Below the pieces are notes generated by a model. The model had not been told where the DNA came from. It ran no database searches and saw only the letters and a program-made list of their open reading frames with translations. DNA of 51,962 bases from Fontibacillus panacisegetis (GTDB taxonomy: Bacteria > Bacillota > Bacilli > Paenibacillales > Paenibacillaceae), in contig NZ_FNBG01000032.1 in the NCBI RefSeq assembly GCF_900102215.1, positions 1 to 51,962 of the forward strand, in the 5' to 3' direction. The position numbers were made by a program, and so were the translations under genes. Shown piece after piece: positions 35,480 to 44,905 of the stretch (its first letter is position 1; each line of letters opens with the position of its first letter).

Positions 35480-37609
35480 TCACCCTTTAATTGAAAAATA
35501 TATGTTAAATCCTTTTTCACTATTTATATCTATTACTTCCCCACCGTACATACGCAATGTATTACTCACAATCCACATTCCTAAACCATGTCCATCTGAT
35601 CTAGAGGTTTCATGAACTTCTAATATTCTCTTAGGATCAGATATATATTTTTCATCTAACCCTTTGCCATTATCAAAATATTTAAACTCGAGCATATCCC
35701 CTACTTTTTCAACTTCCATTTTTATTATTAATAAGTCTTTCATTTCATTATGCTGAATACTATTTAAGATTAAGTTGTCAAAGATAACCTCCAATACATC
35801 TTTTGATATCTTGTATTTTTCAGGCATTTGATTTTTTATATTAATTTCAAAATTCAACCAGTCATACTCTTTTTTCCATGTATCAATAACTCTATTTAAA
35901 GCACTTTCTATAGAGTCAATCTTTGTGCTAAATTTCTCCTTTTCAATTTTATTTAAAATCACATCAATAAAAGCAATTAACTTTCTATTTATTTCTTCCA
36001 ATCCATCTAAGATTTTCGGAACATTTTTATATGTAACTCTTGTATATTTTTCTGATTTTAATTCTTCCCAGAATCCATACTCTTCTAATGCATTTACTAT
36101 ATCCCGATAACCACTCTCTAGTGAATTTCTTTTATTATGTAACTCATGTGCAATTGCACTAGCCCTTAAGCCTTGAGTTGCTAATACATTAAGAATTCTG
36201 ACGTCGTATTTATGCTGTTGTTCGCTTTCTTCTCTAGCCTTAGATTGTTCTTTTGCTTCACGTTGTATATCTTTAATTTCTTGTGCTAATGAAGATATTT
36301 CTTTTTCTGTCATCTGAGTAACTGTAGATGGTTTCTTTAAAAAATCATTAATATTTTTTCTTTCATTTTTTTTGTGTTTTATATTTGTTGTAGATTCATC
36401 TATTTTTCTAATTATCGATTGACGATGTTTTTCGAATCTACTAATTCCAAAAGATATAATATCTTTAAATAGTTGATAATAGTCGTCTTCTTCAAGACCC
36501 TGCCTATTACCTAAGTCTTTTAAATTCGCGTTAGTAATTTTATCAATCTGAACAAATCCGTAAATTTGATTTAACCTTACTCTCCAACTACCTGTTTGGT
36601 GAGTTGCTGCAGCTGGGGATTTTCTTGCACGTGAAGCTATATCCAGCCAATCTTTTGTACCATCTAGAGAAGAGATACTAAAGGCGTTCCTATATAAAAT
36701 AATTTTTGTATCTTTTGTGGTTAAATTATTATATTTATATTTGAACTTCTCACTCATTTCAAGGGGGACTTTTTCCATTCCAAAGTATAATTCTGCAGTA
36801 AACTCTCCCAATTCTTTAAGATATTCTTGATAATGTTCAAATTCCTCTGTATTTAAATTAAGCTCATTTACCATATTGAATTCGTCTTCATAATGAGTTT
36901 GTGAAATCGATCCAATTATCTTTTGCACTTCTGGGTTAAATTCATCAGAGTTTATAGTTACGGTTAATTTCATATTTTCACTATCATAGGACAACAAAAT
37001 TTGGTTAGTATAATTTTTCCCAATCTCCACATCATTGAATACGGATATAACTTGGTCAGACCCCCCCTCAAAATCTATATTTATTTTCATCTCACTGCCT
37101 TTATATGAACGACTTAAAAAATCAATAAGTTTATCAACATCTTTCCGTTTCCAGTGGTCTCTAAGGTTATTAAGTTCTATAACCGTTCCTTTATTGAAAT
37201 CTACGATGGCTTCTCTTAAGCTATTCGTTATCCAATCAGTTTTCCAAATTACAGCTTTCTCATTTTCCTTTTTTGAGGACACCTGTATCCTGTCACCAAG
37301 CCTTGCCAAGGCGAACCTTCCTACTCCTTTAGAACCAGCTAATACTCTATCTGAATCACTATCTTTGTAACCTTTACTACTCTTTCCAACATGCATCCAA
37401 GAACTTCTAATATCTTCGCTATTCATACCGCTACCGTCATCGACTATTTTTATACAATTTTTATCTATATAAATGTTACATATATTCGAAGCCGCATCAT
37501 AACAATTCTTTACTAGTTCAAAGATAGCCGATTCTTTACTAGAATAGTTTTGTCTTCCTAATAATTCAGCAATTTCTTTTTCTTCTATAGTGAATTTTAG
37601 ATCTTCCAC
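35480..37609 (-). CDS. Dual-GHKL ATPase with histidine-kinase-like C-terminus (paraMORC-like)
   Basis: A 709-residue protein starting at GTG. The N-terminal GHKL/Hsp90-type ATPase shows FELVKNCYDAA (N-box, Asn35), VDDGSGM (57) and GSKGVGRFAL (92). An S5-like module contains YRNAFSISSLDGTKDWLDIASR and NANLKDLGNRQGL. A coiled coil (about 400-470) leads to RASAIAHELHNKRN with His488, resembling a histidine-kinase H-box. A second HATPase follows (DNLILNSIQHN, DNGKGL at 646, GHGLGM at 673). There are no membrane helices, so it is cytoplasmic. It resembles the prokaryotic MORC/paraMORC proteins reported in restriction systems. It is first gene of the island operon. Confidence 0.88.
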   Translation of the reverse strand: MEDLKFTIEEKEIAELLGRQNYSSKESAIFELVKNCYDAASNICNIYIDKNCIKIVDDGSGMNSEDIRSSWMHVGKSSKGYKDSDSDRVLAGSKGVGRFALARLGDRIQVSSKKENEKAVIWKTDWITNSLREAIVDFNKGTVIELNNLRDHWKRKDVDKLIDFLSRSYKGSEMKINIDFEGGSDQVISVFNDVEIGKNYTNQILLSYDSENMKLTVTINSDEFNPEVQKIIGSISQTHYEDEFNMVNELNLNTEEFEHYQEYLKELGEFTAELYFGMEKVPLEMSEKFKYKYNNLTTKDTKIILYRNAFSISSLDGTKDWLDIASRARKSPAAATHQTGSWRVRLNQIYGFVQIDKITNANLKDLGNRQGLEEDDYYQLFKDIISFGISRFEKHRQSIIRKIDESTTNIKHKKNERKNINDFLKKPSTVTQMTEKEISSLAQEIKDIQREAKEQSKAREESEQQHKYDVRILNVLATQGLRASAIAHELHNKRNSLESGYRDIVNALEEYGFWEELKSEKYTRVTYKNVPKILDGLEEINRKLIAFIDVILNKIEKEKFSTKIDSIESALNRVIDTWKKEYDWLNFEINIKNQMPEKYKISKDVLEVIFDNLILNSIQHNEMKDLLIIKMEVEKVGDMLEFKYFDNGKGLDEKYISDPKRILEVHETSRSDGHGLGMWIVSNTLRMYGGEVIDINSEKGFNIYFSIKG

Positions 37610-37876
37610 TTTTTCACATCCTTTTATATTTTTTGTGAAAAGCGCTTTGCTAAAACAACTAGTTCCTCTTTCCTAGTATAATTCCACACTATTCGACATA
37701 TTCCTTCTACAATTTTCTTTTTTTGGAAAGTTGGGGGAACAACACAATCGATCCAATTAATTCCCCTTAACAACGTGTTTAAAACCAATTAAAAAAATAT
37801 TATCCATACGTTATTTTTACAACCTACCTAGCAAAAACAATTGATCCATAGCATTCCATATCATTTTCGAAAAAGC
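37610..37876. other. AT-rich leader and right boundary of the island
   Basis: This holds the upstream region of the island operon. A TATACT string lies near 37675 on the minus strand without a good -35. No coding sequence and no inverted repeats marking an insertion are visible. Confidence 0.4.
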
Positions 37877-37903
37877 AAAAAAACCGCCCCCTTCGTAAAC
37901 GGT
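37877..37903 (-). terminator. Terminator after the PH-domain gene
   Basis: On the minus strand ACCGTTT pairs (with G-T pairs) with GGGGCGGT around ACGAAG, followed by T7. Confidence 0.7.
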
Positions 37904-37943
37904 CGCTCATCACTTCCATTCAACCCGGAAACGGTCTCTTCAC

Positions 37944-38312
37944 TTACAAAATCGCGTTTGCGATCAACATATCAAACTTCCGAATATCTACACCTTTATG
38001 TAATTTCACTTTAATATGACCTGCGCGTGTCCACAATTCAACCTCTGCAGTGGTGTCCAGGAATCCGCCTGCGTTTTCTGTAGACCACATATTAATAGAA
38101 GAGTACGGTAGGGAATAAATCTCGATCTTCTTACCTGTTATTCCTTGCGAGTCTCTAACAATCAGTCTTTTGCTCGTAAAAATGGCAATGTCTCGAAAGG
38201 TTTTATACGCTGCTACGGGTACTTCTCCATTTACTAAGATGGAGTTAACATCTTGCGGGATTGGGCACTCCGATACTAATACCCATTCCAGAATATTTTG
38301 AGTCTCTGCCAT
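37944..38312 (-). CDS. Bacterial PH-domain protein
   Basis: About 122 residues with the bacterial PH-like pattern: VNGEVPVAAYKTFRDIAIFTSKRLIVRD, then IEIYSLPYSSINMWSTENAG and a closing amphipathic helix. The start at 38312 follows GGAGGGT by seven bases; the earlier ATG at 38327 lies at the edge of that site. Such proteins are small cytoplasmic beta sandwiches of unknown ligand. Single gene with its own terminator. Confidence 0.82.
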   Translation of the reverse strand: MAETQNILEWVLVSECPIPQDVNSILVNGEVPVAAYKTFRDIAIFTSKRLIVRDSQGITGKKIEIYSLPYSSINMWSTENAGGFLDTTAEVELWTRAGHIKVKLHKGVDIRKFDMLIANAIL

Positions 38313-38409
38313 TCTTTTACCCTCCAAATTATATGATTTGATAAGATAAATGATTCGACATTATCTTCCAAATTCCTTCCTTTACAATTTCTGTTACAGT
38401 ATTGCCTGC

Positions 38410-38826
38410 CTATTTATCTGTAGTAGAATTTTCACCCTCAATCTGCTGATCTATCTCATCAATTTCGTTCTGTTTTATTGCGCCTTCACCGAAGAAATCG
38501 ACTAATTTATCCTTTGCCCGCTGCTTAACTACAGAATCGATACTCAGCGCCACACGTGTTGCGGCGAACAACAATACACCTAGATCATCCCCATATCCTG
38601 CAACCGGAACAAGGTCTGGAATAGCATCCACTGGAAATATCAAATAACCAAGTCCGCCATAAATAATAGCTTTATCTCTGAGAGAAGTGTTTGGACTTTC
38701 AAGCGCATAATACAGCGTCAGCCCGCTATACACTACCTTTTGTCCGGCTTTAATAGCATTCTTTTTCAGCTTCGTCCAAAATCCTTCCTCAGAATAATGC
38801 TTAACGTACTTTGTTTCTTCACTCAT
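38410..38826 (-). CDS. YkvA-like DUF1232 protein
   Basis: A 138-residue protein with the DUF1232 signature KAIIYGGLGYLIFPVDAIPDLVPVAGYGDDLGVL near 52-86, where the PxDxIPD motif sits beside a short hydrophobic hairpin. The family is membrane-associated and uncharacterised. An acidic, Gln-rich tail follows. An AAAGGA-type site precedes the ATG. Confidence 0.88.
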   Translation of the reverse strand: MSEETKYVKHYSEEGFWTKLKKNAIKAGQKVVYSGLTLYYALESPNTSLRDKAIIYGGLGYLIFPVDAIPDLVPVAGYGDDLGVLLFAATRVALSIDSVVKQRAKDKLVDFFGEGAIKQNEIDEIDQQIEGENSTTDK

Positions 38827-38868
38827 TGGCTATCCCGTCCTTTCCTTTGAAGATCACTATTCGCTAAT

Positions 38869-39876
38869 TCACTTATTCCCGCTTATGCTTTTCATAATCG
38901 GCTTCAACATTTCTTGCTTATCCTTACTCCATGTATTCCAATCATCCAACAATAATCCGCCTGTATCACCACTATTAGGGTTTAGACTCCAATACGTCCA
39001 ATAAAGCTTATTTTCCTGAATATAAGAGACCAGCTTGCGCTGCCATTTGCCTTCTAATGATTGGGTGTCCACAGCGCGTCCGCCAAACTCTCCAACAAGC
39101 ACTGGGGCAATGCCTTGCTTGCTAATATAGCCCCAGTATTTATCCCACAGCGCCGGTAAATTATTTGGAAAATTTGAGGCATTAAACCAGGATTGATGAT
39201 GTACTCCCGGTCCGTAATCATGTGCAGAATATACTAAGCGATCAGGTACATTTAATTTTACAGGATAATCCGCTACCCCTTGCAAATTACCTCCCCACCA
39301 GTAATCACCGCTAGAATTTTTAACATTGGCAGAGACACCCTCAACAATAATTAACCAATCCCCGTTTACCTTTAGAATCCCATTCCCCGCTCGTTGTGCG
39401 GCCAGACGCCAATCCGTCTGCTTATCCCCAGTCCCCCACGATGCTCCACCATGAGGCTCATTATGAAGGTCTGCACCAATCACAATTCCATTTCCTTTAT
39501 AGCGTTTGGCCAGCATCACCCAATCATCAATCCAGCGTTTCTCTGTATAGGAGGATGTATACCACAGCTCTGATTGACTGTTGGCATCCGGACGATGACG
39601 GTCCAAAATAATCTTAAAACCACGCTTGCCCGCTTCCTCAATGAAATAATCCATAATTTGAAGAGGCGTTTTATTTTTCAAATTTGGATTTTTATTAAAA
39701 TCAATTCCGTTTGCTGCAGATCCCTTGTCAAACATTTGGTTACTGTACGGAAGTCGTATTAAGTTGTAGCCTTGCTCTTTTGCTTGATCCAGCATCTCCT
39801 CCATGTTTCGTGTCCATAGTCCATGCGGAGCATAATTTGCCGTTTCAAAGCCGAACCAATTCAGTCCGTTCCAGGT
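38869..39876 (-). pseudogene. GH5 cellulase missing its secretion region
   Basis: The open frame encodes a GH5 barrel from TWNGLNWFGFETANYAPHGLW through the acid/base glutamate in ADLHNEPHGG, the catalytic histidine in YSAHDYGPG and the nucleophile glutamate in VLVGEFGG, and ends normally after WSKDKQEMLKPIM. Immediately before TWNGLN an in-frame TAG (39877-39879) and a second stop block the sequence, and no signal peptide is present. The first Met in frame (39804) would omit the first barrel strand. It therefore appears to be a 5'-truncated secreted endoglucanase, non-functional unless it is read from an internal start. Confidence 0.78.
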
Positions 39877-39935
39877 CTATTGATATTCATATGCTACTGC
39901 TCAACTCCCTGCAAGCCTATTTCTAATATCTTACT

Positions 39936-40097
39936 TCAATCATCTGACGGCAGACTTTCAACCGCTGTAAAAAATACATCATCACTGCTATATTCCAGAC
40001 ATGGACGCCCTTCACTCCACAAAACCCTGCATTGAAATCGTTCTCGAACACGCTCAATAATGAAATCCTGCTCCACGGTTCCACGACGAATTGCCAT
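39936..40097 (-). CDS. Small 53-residue hypothetical protein
   Basis: ATG at 40097, TGA at 39936-39938. The sequence begins MAIRRGTVEQDFIIERVRER and continues with FQCRVLWSEGRPCLEYSSDD. A run of G (AAGGGGGC) lies nine bases upstream. Residue composition and codon use look coding, with a predicted amphipathic helix then two strands. I do not recognise the family. The stop precedes the GH5 remnant by about 60 bases. Confidence 0.5.
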   Translation of the reverse strand: MAIRRGTVEQDFIIERVRERFQCRVLWSEGRPCLEYSSDDVFFTAVESLPSDD

Positions 40098-40272
40098 AGA
40101 CTCATGCCCCCTTACCTGCTGTCCTCAGCGTTGATGCTGCTAGCGTAATTATTCAAAATTTAAATAGTTGTTTTCCGTAACATAAATCACAGTTACAATA
40201 TAAGTGATATGATTATTATCCTATTCTAATTGCAATAATGAAAGAGAAGAAATCAAAAATTAGGAGGAGCTT

Positions 40273-40668
40273 ATGGGCAGATTAGTTCATTTTGAAATCC
40301 ATGTGAATGATATGGAGCGCGCGAAAAAATTTTATGGTGAGGTTTTTGAATGGACATTTGAGGATTGGAGCAGCTATGCCGGAATGCCTTATTTCGGTGC
40401 AGTGACGGGCAAAGATTCTGAAATGGGAATCAATGGAGCTTTGATGCAGCGTCAAGGTGCTGCCCCGGAGCCAGGAACTGCCTTGAATGGTTACGCATGT
40501 ACCATGGGGGTAGCGGATTATGATGCCACTGAAGCTAAAATACTGAATAACGGCGGTACGCTTGCACTGCCTAAATATGCGTTACCCGGAATGGCATGGC
40601 AGGGATACTACATGGATACCGAAGGAAATATTTTTGGTATTCATCAGCCGGATGAGAATGCGAAGTAG
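40273..40668 (+). CDS. VOC-superfamily (glyoxalase/dioxygenase-fold) protein
   Basis: A 131-residue single VOC module pair: GRLVHFEIHVNDMERAKKFY at the start and a second half with YACTMGVADYDAT and a closing MDTEGNIFGIHQPDE. His7 and the C-terminal GIHQ/E region fit metal ligands of this superfamily. Substrate unknown. AGGAGGAG precedes the ATG. Single gene, convergent with the ABC operon. Confidence 0.9.
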   Translation: MGRLVHFEIHVNDMERAKKFYGEVFEWTFEDWSSYAGMPYFGAVTGKDSEMGINGALMQRQGAAPEPGTALNGYACTMGVADYDATEAKILNNGGTLALPKYALPGMAWQGYYMDTEGNIFGIHQPDENAK

Positions 40669-40684
40669 CTTGAATAGATCTTCT

Positions 40685-40726
40685 TAAAAAATCGGGTGCT
40701 GTCTCTTTATAAGAGAAGCACCCGAT
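40685..40726 (-). terminator. Terminator of the TetR-ABC operon
   Basis: ATCGGGTGCT (40691-40700) and AGCACCCGAT (40717-40726) form a perfect outer stem with an inner TCT/AGA. On the minus strand it is followed by a T6 run. On the plus strand there is no T-run, so it serves the ABC genes. Confidence 0.85.
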
Positions 40727-40734
40727 AACACCAA

Positions 40735-41493
40735 TCATACTCCTATTTCCCGCATTCTCGCCGCGACTCTTTTCATCCTGTCGTCAATATCTGTCCCGCT
40801 GAATTTCTGTAGCAGCAATTCGCTCACTATTTTCCCATCGCGCATAAACATAATACGCTCCGTTCTCGCTGCAATTTTTGCGTCATGCGTCACGAGCATA
40901 ACCGAAGTACCCTCCGAGTTGATTTCGGACAAGATGTCCATAATCTCCTCCGCAGACTTTGAGTTAAGCGCTCCCGTCGGCTCGTCACCAAATATAATTT
41001 GCGGATAACTCATAAGTGCACGGCATATTCCTGCACGCTGAAGCTGTCCTCCCGAAACCTGTGTAATATCACGTTGTTCCAACTCCGCAATGCCCACCCT
41101 TTTCATAAGCGCTCTTGCTCTTTCGGTAATCTCCGCTACATTTTTTCTGTTATCACGCATAGAAGGAAGCATGATGTTGTCAAGGATATTCAAGTTTTTT
41201 AGAAAAGTCGGCTGTTGAAAAATAAATCCCATACTGGTTCTACGTATGTCGGCGTACTCATTTTCCTTAAGTGCGGTTAAATCCCTGCCGTCAAAAGCAA
41301 CTCTTCCACCGTCAAGGCCGTCCATTCCGCTCAATGCAAACATCAGTGTCGATTTTCCTGAGCCAGAAGGTCCCATAACGGATACGAACTCGCCTTCGTC
41401 GATTTGGATGGACACTCCATCGAGAGCATTGTGTTTTTCATCGCCTTCTCCGAAAGATTTTACGATGTTATCACCAATAATAATCTTCTTCAT
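40735..41493 (-). CDS. ABC transporter ATP-binding protein (MacB/LolD-like)
   Basis: A 252-residue ATPase with Walker A GPSGSGKSTL (about 41-50), signature SGGQLQRAGICRAL, Walker B IIFGDEPTGAL and the H-loop in LVTHDAKIAA. Its type is that partnering FtsX-fold permeases in peptide/antibiotic efflux or sensing. It follows the permease by three bases. Substrate unknown. Confidence 0.95.
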   Translation of the reverse strand: MKKIIIGDNIVKSFGEGDEKHNALDGVSIQIDEGEFVSVMGPSGSGKSTLMFALSGMDGLDGGRVAFDGRDLTALKENEYADIRRTSMGFIFQQPTFLKNLNILDNIMLPSMRDNRKNVAEITERARALMKRVGIAELEQRDITQVSGGQLQRAGICRALMSYPQIIFGDEPTGALNSKSAEEIMDILSEINSEGTSVMLVTHDAKIAARTERIMFMRDGKIVSELLLQKFSGTDIDDRMKRVAARMREIGV

Positions 41494-41496
41494 AAG

Positions 41497-43815
41497 CTAC
41501 TCCTTTATATTCCCCGAAATTTTGATTTGTCCCACGCCCGATATGCCTGTATGGGCTGCAATAAGTACCGAGCATATCATCATCAGCGGACAAAGCAGAT
41601 ATGCCGAGACGGGATTGACTACAAAATGAAACGAAGACGCTCCAAACGAGGCGATAACCGCACCTGCAAGCACCTCTCCTAGCGTGTTTGCCAGAAGCGT
41701 TCCAAGAACAATACCAACAATCAGAACGAATACCGAACGCGACACATACTGCGCCTTTATATCAGAATTTGTAAACCCGAGTGCCTTCATGACGGCAATG
41801 GAATATCCGTTCTTTGCAACAAGCATTTTCATGAATAACAGTGTAACCAGTATCGTTATGATCAGAGCAATAACAATTGCTGCAAATGAAGCCTTCCCGA
41901 CGGAGCTTATTGTCGAGCCGAATATCTGCTTAATGTATTCATCGATGCTCGTAACCTTGGCATAATCAAAGCGGTTCGCATACTCCGAAATCTTTCCGGG
42001 AGCATGTGATTTATCCGAAAGCTTCGCTGAAATAATGGACCACATAATATCTGAAGAATTGTCGGTGAAAACAGCCTTTGCGGTCTTGCCGCCGTTGGTG
42101 ACATCGGAATAAATACCGCATACCGTGAGCTTTCTATCCTTGCCGTCAATTACGAGTGTAATGCCATCCCCGACCTTTTTGCCCCATTCATCGGCATTTA
42201 TAGCGGAAAGCGCAATCTCGTCTTCTGCAGCAGGCGCTCTTCCCTTGGAATACGCTACCGGAAATATGGAATGATCACCAAGCTCAATTTTCAGCCTTTC
42301 TTCCGAGCCATTCTCCGTTTTTGCTTTGAACGTTTTGGTCGTCAGCACAACGTATTGGGAAATGGATTTATCACTCTCCATCACCTTTGCAATCTCCACT
42401 GCTTTCTCGGCAATACGGTCGGTCTGCTGAATATCAATGCGCAGATCGGAGCTGCCTATCCCCATATAGGTGCTGAAACTCTTCGAAGAAATCGTATTGT
42501 GCAAGTTCTGAGGAACCATTATGATAAACGTCGAAATCACAAGCACCAGAAGCATGGTGACGTAAAGTCTTTTTCTTGCTAAAACATCTTTGACACCCAG
42601 AAATATATTCGTGCTGAACAATCTGTTTGTACTCAGGCGAAAATACTTTGCACCCGCTGATTTCTCCTGCGAGGAACCAAAACATATAGCTTCCGTAGGG
42701 GATATTTTCCGAAAACGCCTCAGCACGCCGCTTACATTCGCAACAATAGCGAGGAATACAAGCAGTACGCCGATGATTCCGAACAGTAAGGCCGCAAAGG
42801 AATTGTTGCTTTCCCCCATATACAGCCGTATATTTTCCAGAAGCATGCCTCTGAACACAAACGAAAGGGCAAATCCGAGCATACAGCCGGCCGCCGCAAT
42901 CGCCGCGTATTTCGCAAGATAAATCTTTTTAATGTCGGAGACTCGTAGTCCTAATGCTTTCATAACACCGATTTCACGGTAATCGTCTTCGATCTTCGCG
43001 AGGAGCGTAAAGCGTATGCACATAAATGCGATAGCAACCACAAGCGCGCTTACAAGAAGAATAATGGCAATCATCAGTCCGTCGGACATGGCATTCATCA
43101 TTTTAAATAGCGAGTATGTAATCGTTGGTCCGTTGGCCTCAAGCCCTGCGGAGGTATAAGCGGTTTCGAATGCACCAAGCTCGGACAAGTCCTTGAGCCT
43201 GAACTCGATCAGATATTCTATGCTTCCGGAATTTTTTAATTCCGTATAGTCATGTTCACTCACCAGAAATCGCTTTGACGAGGCTAGCAGTGAATTCATT
43301 TGTGAATCGCGCAAGAAACCCGCAACGGTAAATTCCTTTCCCGATACAACAGCCTTGTCACCGACCTGCGCCATGCCGTCCTTCATATAGCTTATAGGAA
43401 CATAAAGCTCCCCGTCGGATGCATGAATGACTTCTCCTTCAAGGTCAAGTAGATAATCAAATGTACCGCTTTGGGTACTGAAGCCGTTATCCTGAACACT
43501 ACCTGCCAGTGAGCTTTTCCCGATTACAATCTGCGCTCCATCCATATTGAGAAATTCAAGGGTCTGAAATTCATCCACAGTGCTGTTCTGCTGCGCGAAA
43601 GCCGCTAGCCGATCTTTATCCATAGCACCCGAATGCATCTGCATAAAATGCGGGGTTTTGGCTTGTGTCATTAACTGATCAATCGCACCGGATAAATTAA
43701 CAATAAGCACAGCTGCGAGGGAGACCAGCATCGCCGCGGCAGCAATAAATATCAGGGTTGTTAGCGATATGAGCTTGCTTTTGGCTAGGTCATTACGGAT
43801 GATCCTGTAATACAT
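41497..43815 (-). CDS. FtsX-type ABC permease
   Basis: A 772-residue permease. An N-terminal membrane helix is followed by a large extracytoplasmic domain, an FtsX triple-helix block (about 245-375), a second extracytoplasmic domain and a second FtsX block at the C-terminus (about 640-760). Two FtsX blocks in one chain allow a single permease to work with one ATPase dimer, as in bacitracin-type resistance or lipid/peptide export systems. GGAGGTGA lies just upstream of the ATG, inside the remnant of the upstream MFS gene. Confidence 0.93.
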   Translation of the reverse strand: MYYRIIRNDLAKSKLISLTTLIFIAAAAMLVSLAAVLIVNLSGAIDQLMTQAKTPHFMQMHSGAMDKDRLAAFAQQNSTVDEFQTLEFLNMDGAQIVIGKSSLAGSVQDNGFSTQSGTFDYLLDLEGEVIHASDGELYVPISYMKDGMAQVGDKAVVSGKEFTVAGFLRDSQMNSLLASSKRFLVSEHDYTELKNSGSIEYLIEFRLKDLSELGAFETAYTSAGLEANGPTITYSLFKMMNAMSDGLMIAIILLVSALVVAIAFMCIRFTLLAKIEDDYREIGVMKALGLRVSDIKKIYLAKYAAIAAAGCMLGFALSFVFRGMLLENIRLYMGESNNSFAALLFGIIGVLLVFLAIVANVSGVLRRFRKISPTEAICFGSSQEKSAGAKYFRLSTNRLFSTNIFLGVKDVLARKRLYVTMLLVLVISTFIIMVPQNLHNTISSKSFSTYMGIGSSDLRIDIQQTDRIAEKAVEIAKVMESDKSISQYVVLTTKTFKAKTENGSEERLKIELGDHSIFPVAYSKGRAPAAEDEIALSAINADEWGKKVGDGITLVIDGKDRKLTVCGIYSDVTNGGKTAKAVFTDNSSDIMWSIISAKLSDKSHAPGKISEYANRFDYAKVTSIDEYIKQIFGSTISSVGKASFAAIVIALIITILVTLLFMKMLVAKNGYSIAVMKALGFTNSDIKAQYVSRSVFVLIVGIVLGTLLANTLGEVLAGAVIASFGASSFHFVVNPVSAYLLCPLMMICSVLIAAHTGISGVGQIKISGNIKE

Positions 43816-44241
43816 AAGTCACCTCCAGCTTTTTAACCGATCTTAAGTTATACAGAATGACCGAAGTCATACATAACAAAAGCCCGGCGATGATAATGAG
43901 AAATCCCGTTCCTCTACCTTTGCCCGCGCCAATAATCCTTCCCACACTGTCTTAATATCAGAAATCAAAATGTATATCAGACCTGTCGCGGAAAGACTGT
44001 CGCCCAGCATCATGAGAAGCCTGCGGTCATAGCGATCTGCAAGCACTCCCGCAAAAGCACTTAACAGAAGTGACGGCATGAAGGCCAACAAGGTGACAAG
44101 TGCCATTGCGGATGCCTTCCCCGTTTGCTGAAAAACATATATCCCAAGCCCAAACGACGTAAGCCCGCTTCCTATCGCTGAGGTAAGCTGTCCCGACCAC
44201 AGAAGCAGAAACTTTCTGAAGGATTTTCCCGAGCTATTCAT
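43793..44241 (-). pseudogene. MFS transporter with large internal deletion
   Basis: The N-terminal part reads FRKFLLLWSGQLTSAIGSGL through ADRYDRRLLMMLGD and ends after the third helix. The last part is in another frame: SVGRIIGAGKGRGTGFLIII, then AGLLLCMTSVILYNL and a tail to TAA at 43793-43795, the usual final helix of an MFS protein of the GKGRG type. The join lies near 43945. Most of helices 4-11 are missing. The ATG at 44241 overlaps the tetR stop; the 3' end overlaps the permease start by about 20 bases. Confidence 0.85.
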
Positions 44242-44881
44242 AGCTGCTTCCATCTTCTCCGCCAAACATCCTCATAACGCTCATAAGACTTCCGCTTTCG
44301 GCTCCGAGCAGTCTTTCTACATTGCAGATAAAAGCCAGCATTCGTGAAGCGCGCTCCTCGTTCGTCATTGCAACCATATCATCATCAAACACGGTATTGG
44401 CATAGATCACAACCATCTCCATGCATTCATACGGATACGGCGTACTGAACATTCCCTGCTCAATGCCCTCAAGGATGATTCCCGTTAGGATCGACGGAAC
44501 ACCTTGGATGATGACCTTGTGTATCTTTTGATGCATAAGCGCATTCTGCGGCTTGTGAATGTGATCCATAATTTCCTGACTGCTTCCACCGCTTATGTTT
44601 AGTGCCATAACAGCCCGGATTATGCGCTCGATGACAGGAATGCTCTTATCTTCGGCGACCTCCTGCGCCGCGCTTATTATCCGGACATTATACCGCTCAA
44701 TCAGTGCGTCCATAATATCCTCTTTCGACTTGAAGTGATAATACAGCGTTCCCCGCGCGATTCCGACCTTTGCAAGAATATCGTTAGTACTTGTGCCATC
44801 AAAGCCCTTCTGACCGAAAAGCTCATCTGCCGCGTCAAGTATTTCATTTTTGCGTTCTTCAGCTTCCTTCACCGTTCTCAT
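44234..44881 (-). CDS. TetR-family repressor
   Basis: A 215-residue regulator with an N-terminal helix-turn-helix (DAADELFGQKGFDGTS, ILAKVGIARGTLYYHFKSKEDI) and a helical ligand-binding domain. It is first gene of the MFS-ABC operon and probably represses it through the dyad at 44906-44922, which overlaps the predicted transcription start. Confidence 0.94.
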   Translation of the reverse strand: MRTVKEAEERKNEILDAADELFGQKGFDGTSTNDILAKVGIARGTLYYHFKSKEDIMDALIERYNVRIISAAQEVAEDKSIPVIERIIRAVMALNISGGSSQEIMDHIHKPQNALMHQKIHKVIIQGVPSILTGIILEGIEQGMFSTPYPYECMEMVVIYANTVFDDDMVAMTNEERASRMLAFICNVERLLGAESGSLMSVMRMFGGEDGSSYE

Positions 44882-44905
44882 TATCTATTACACCCTTTCG
44901 AATAG

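Noticed and set aside
32763..37609. Assignment to Detocs, Septu, BREX or DISARM
   Set aside because: The gene content differs: no nucleosidase-type effector, no PtuA/PtuB pair, no BREX or DISARM core genes. Left as an unnamed GHKL-linked restriction-type cassette.
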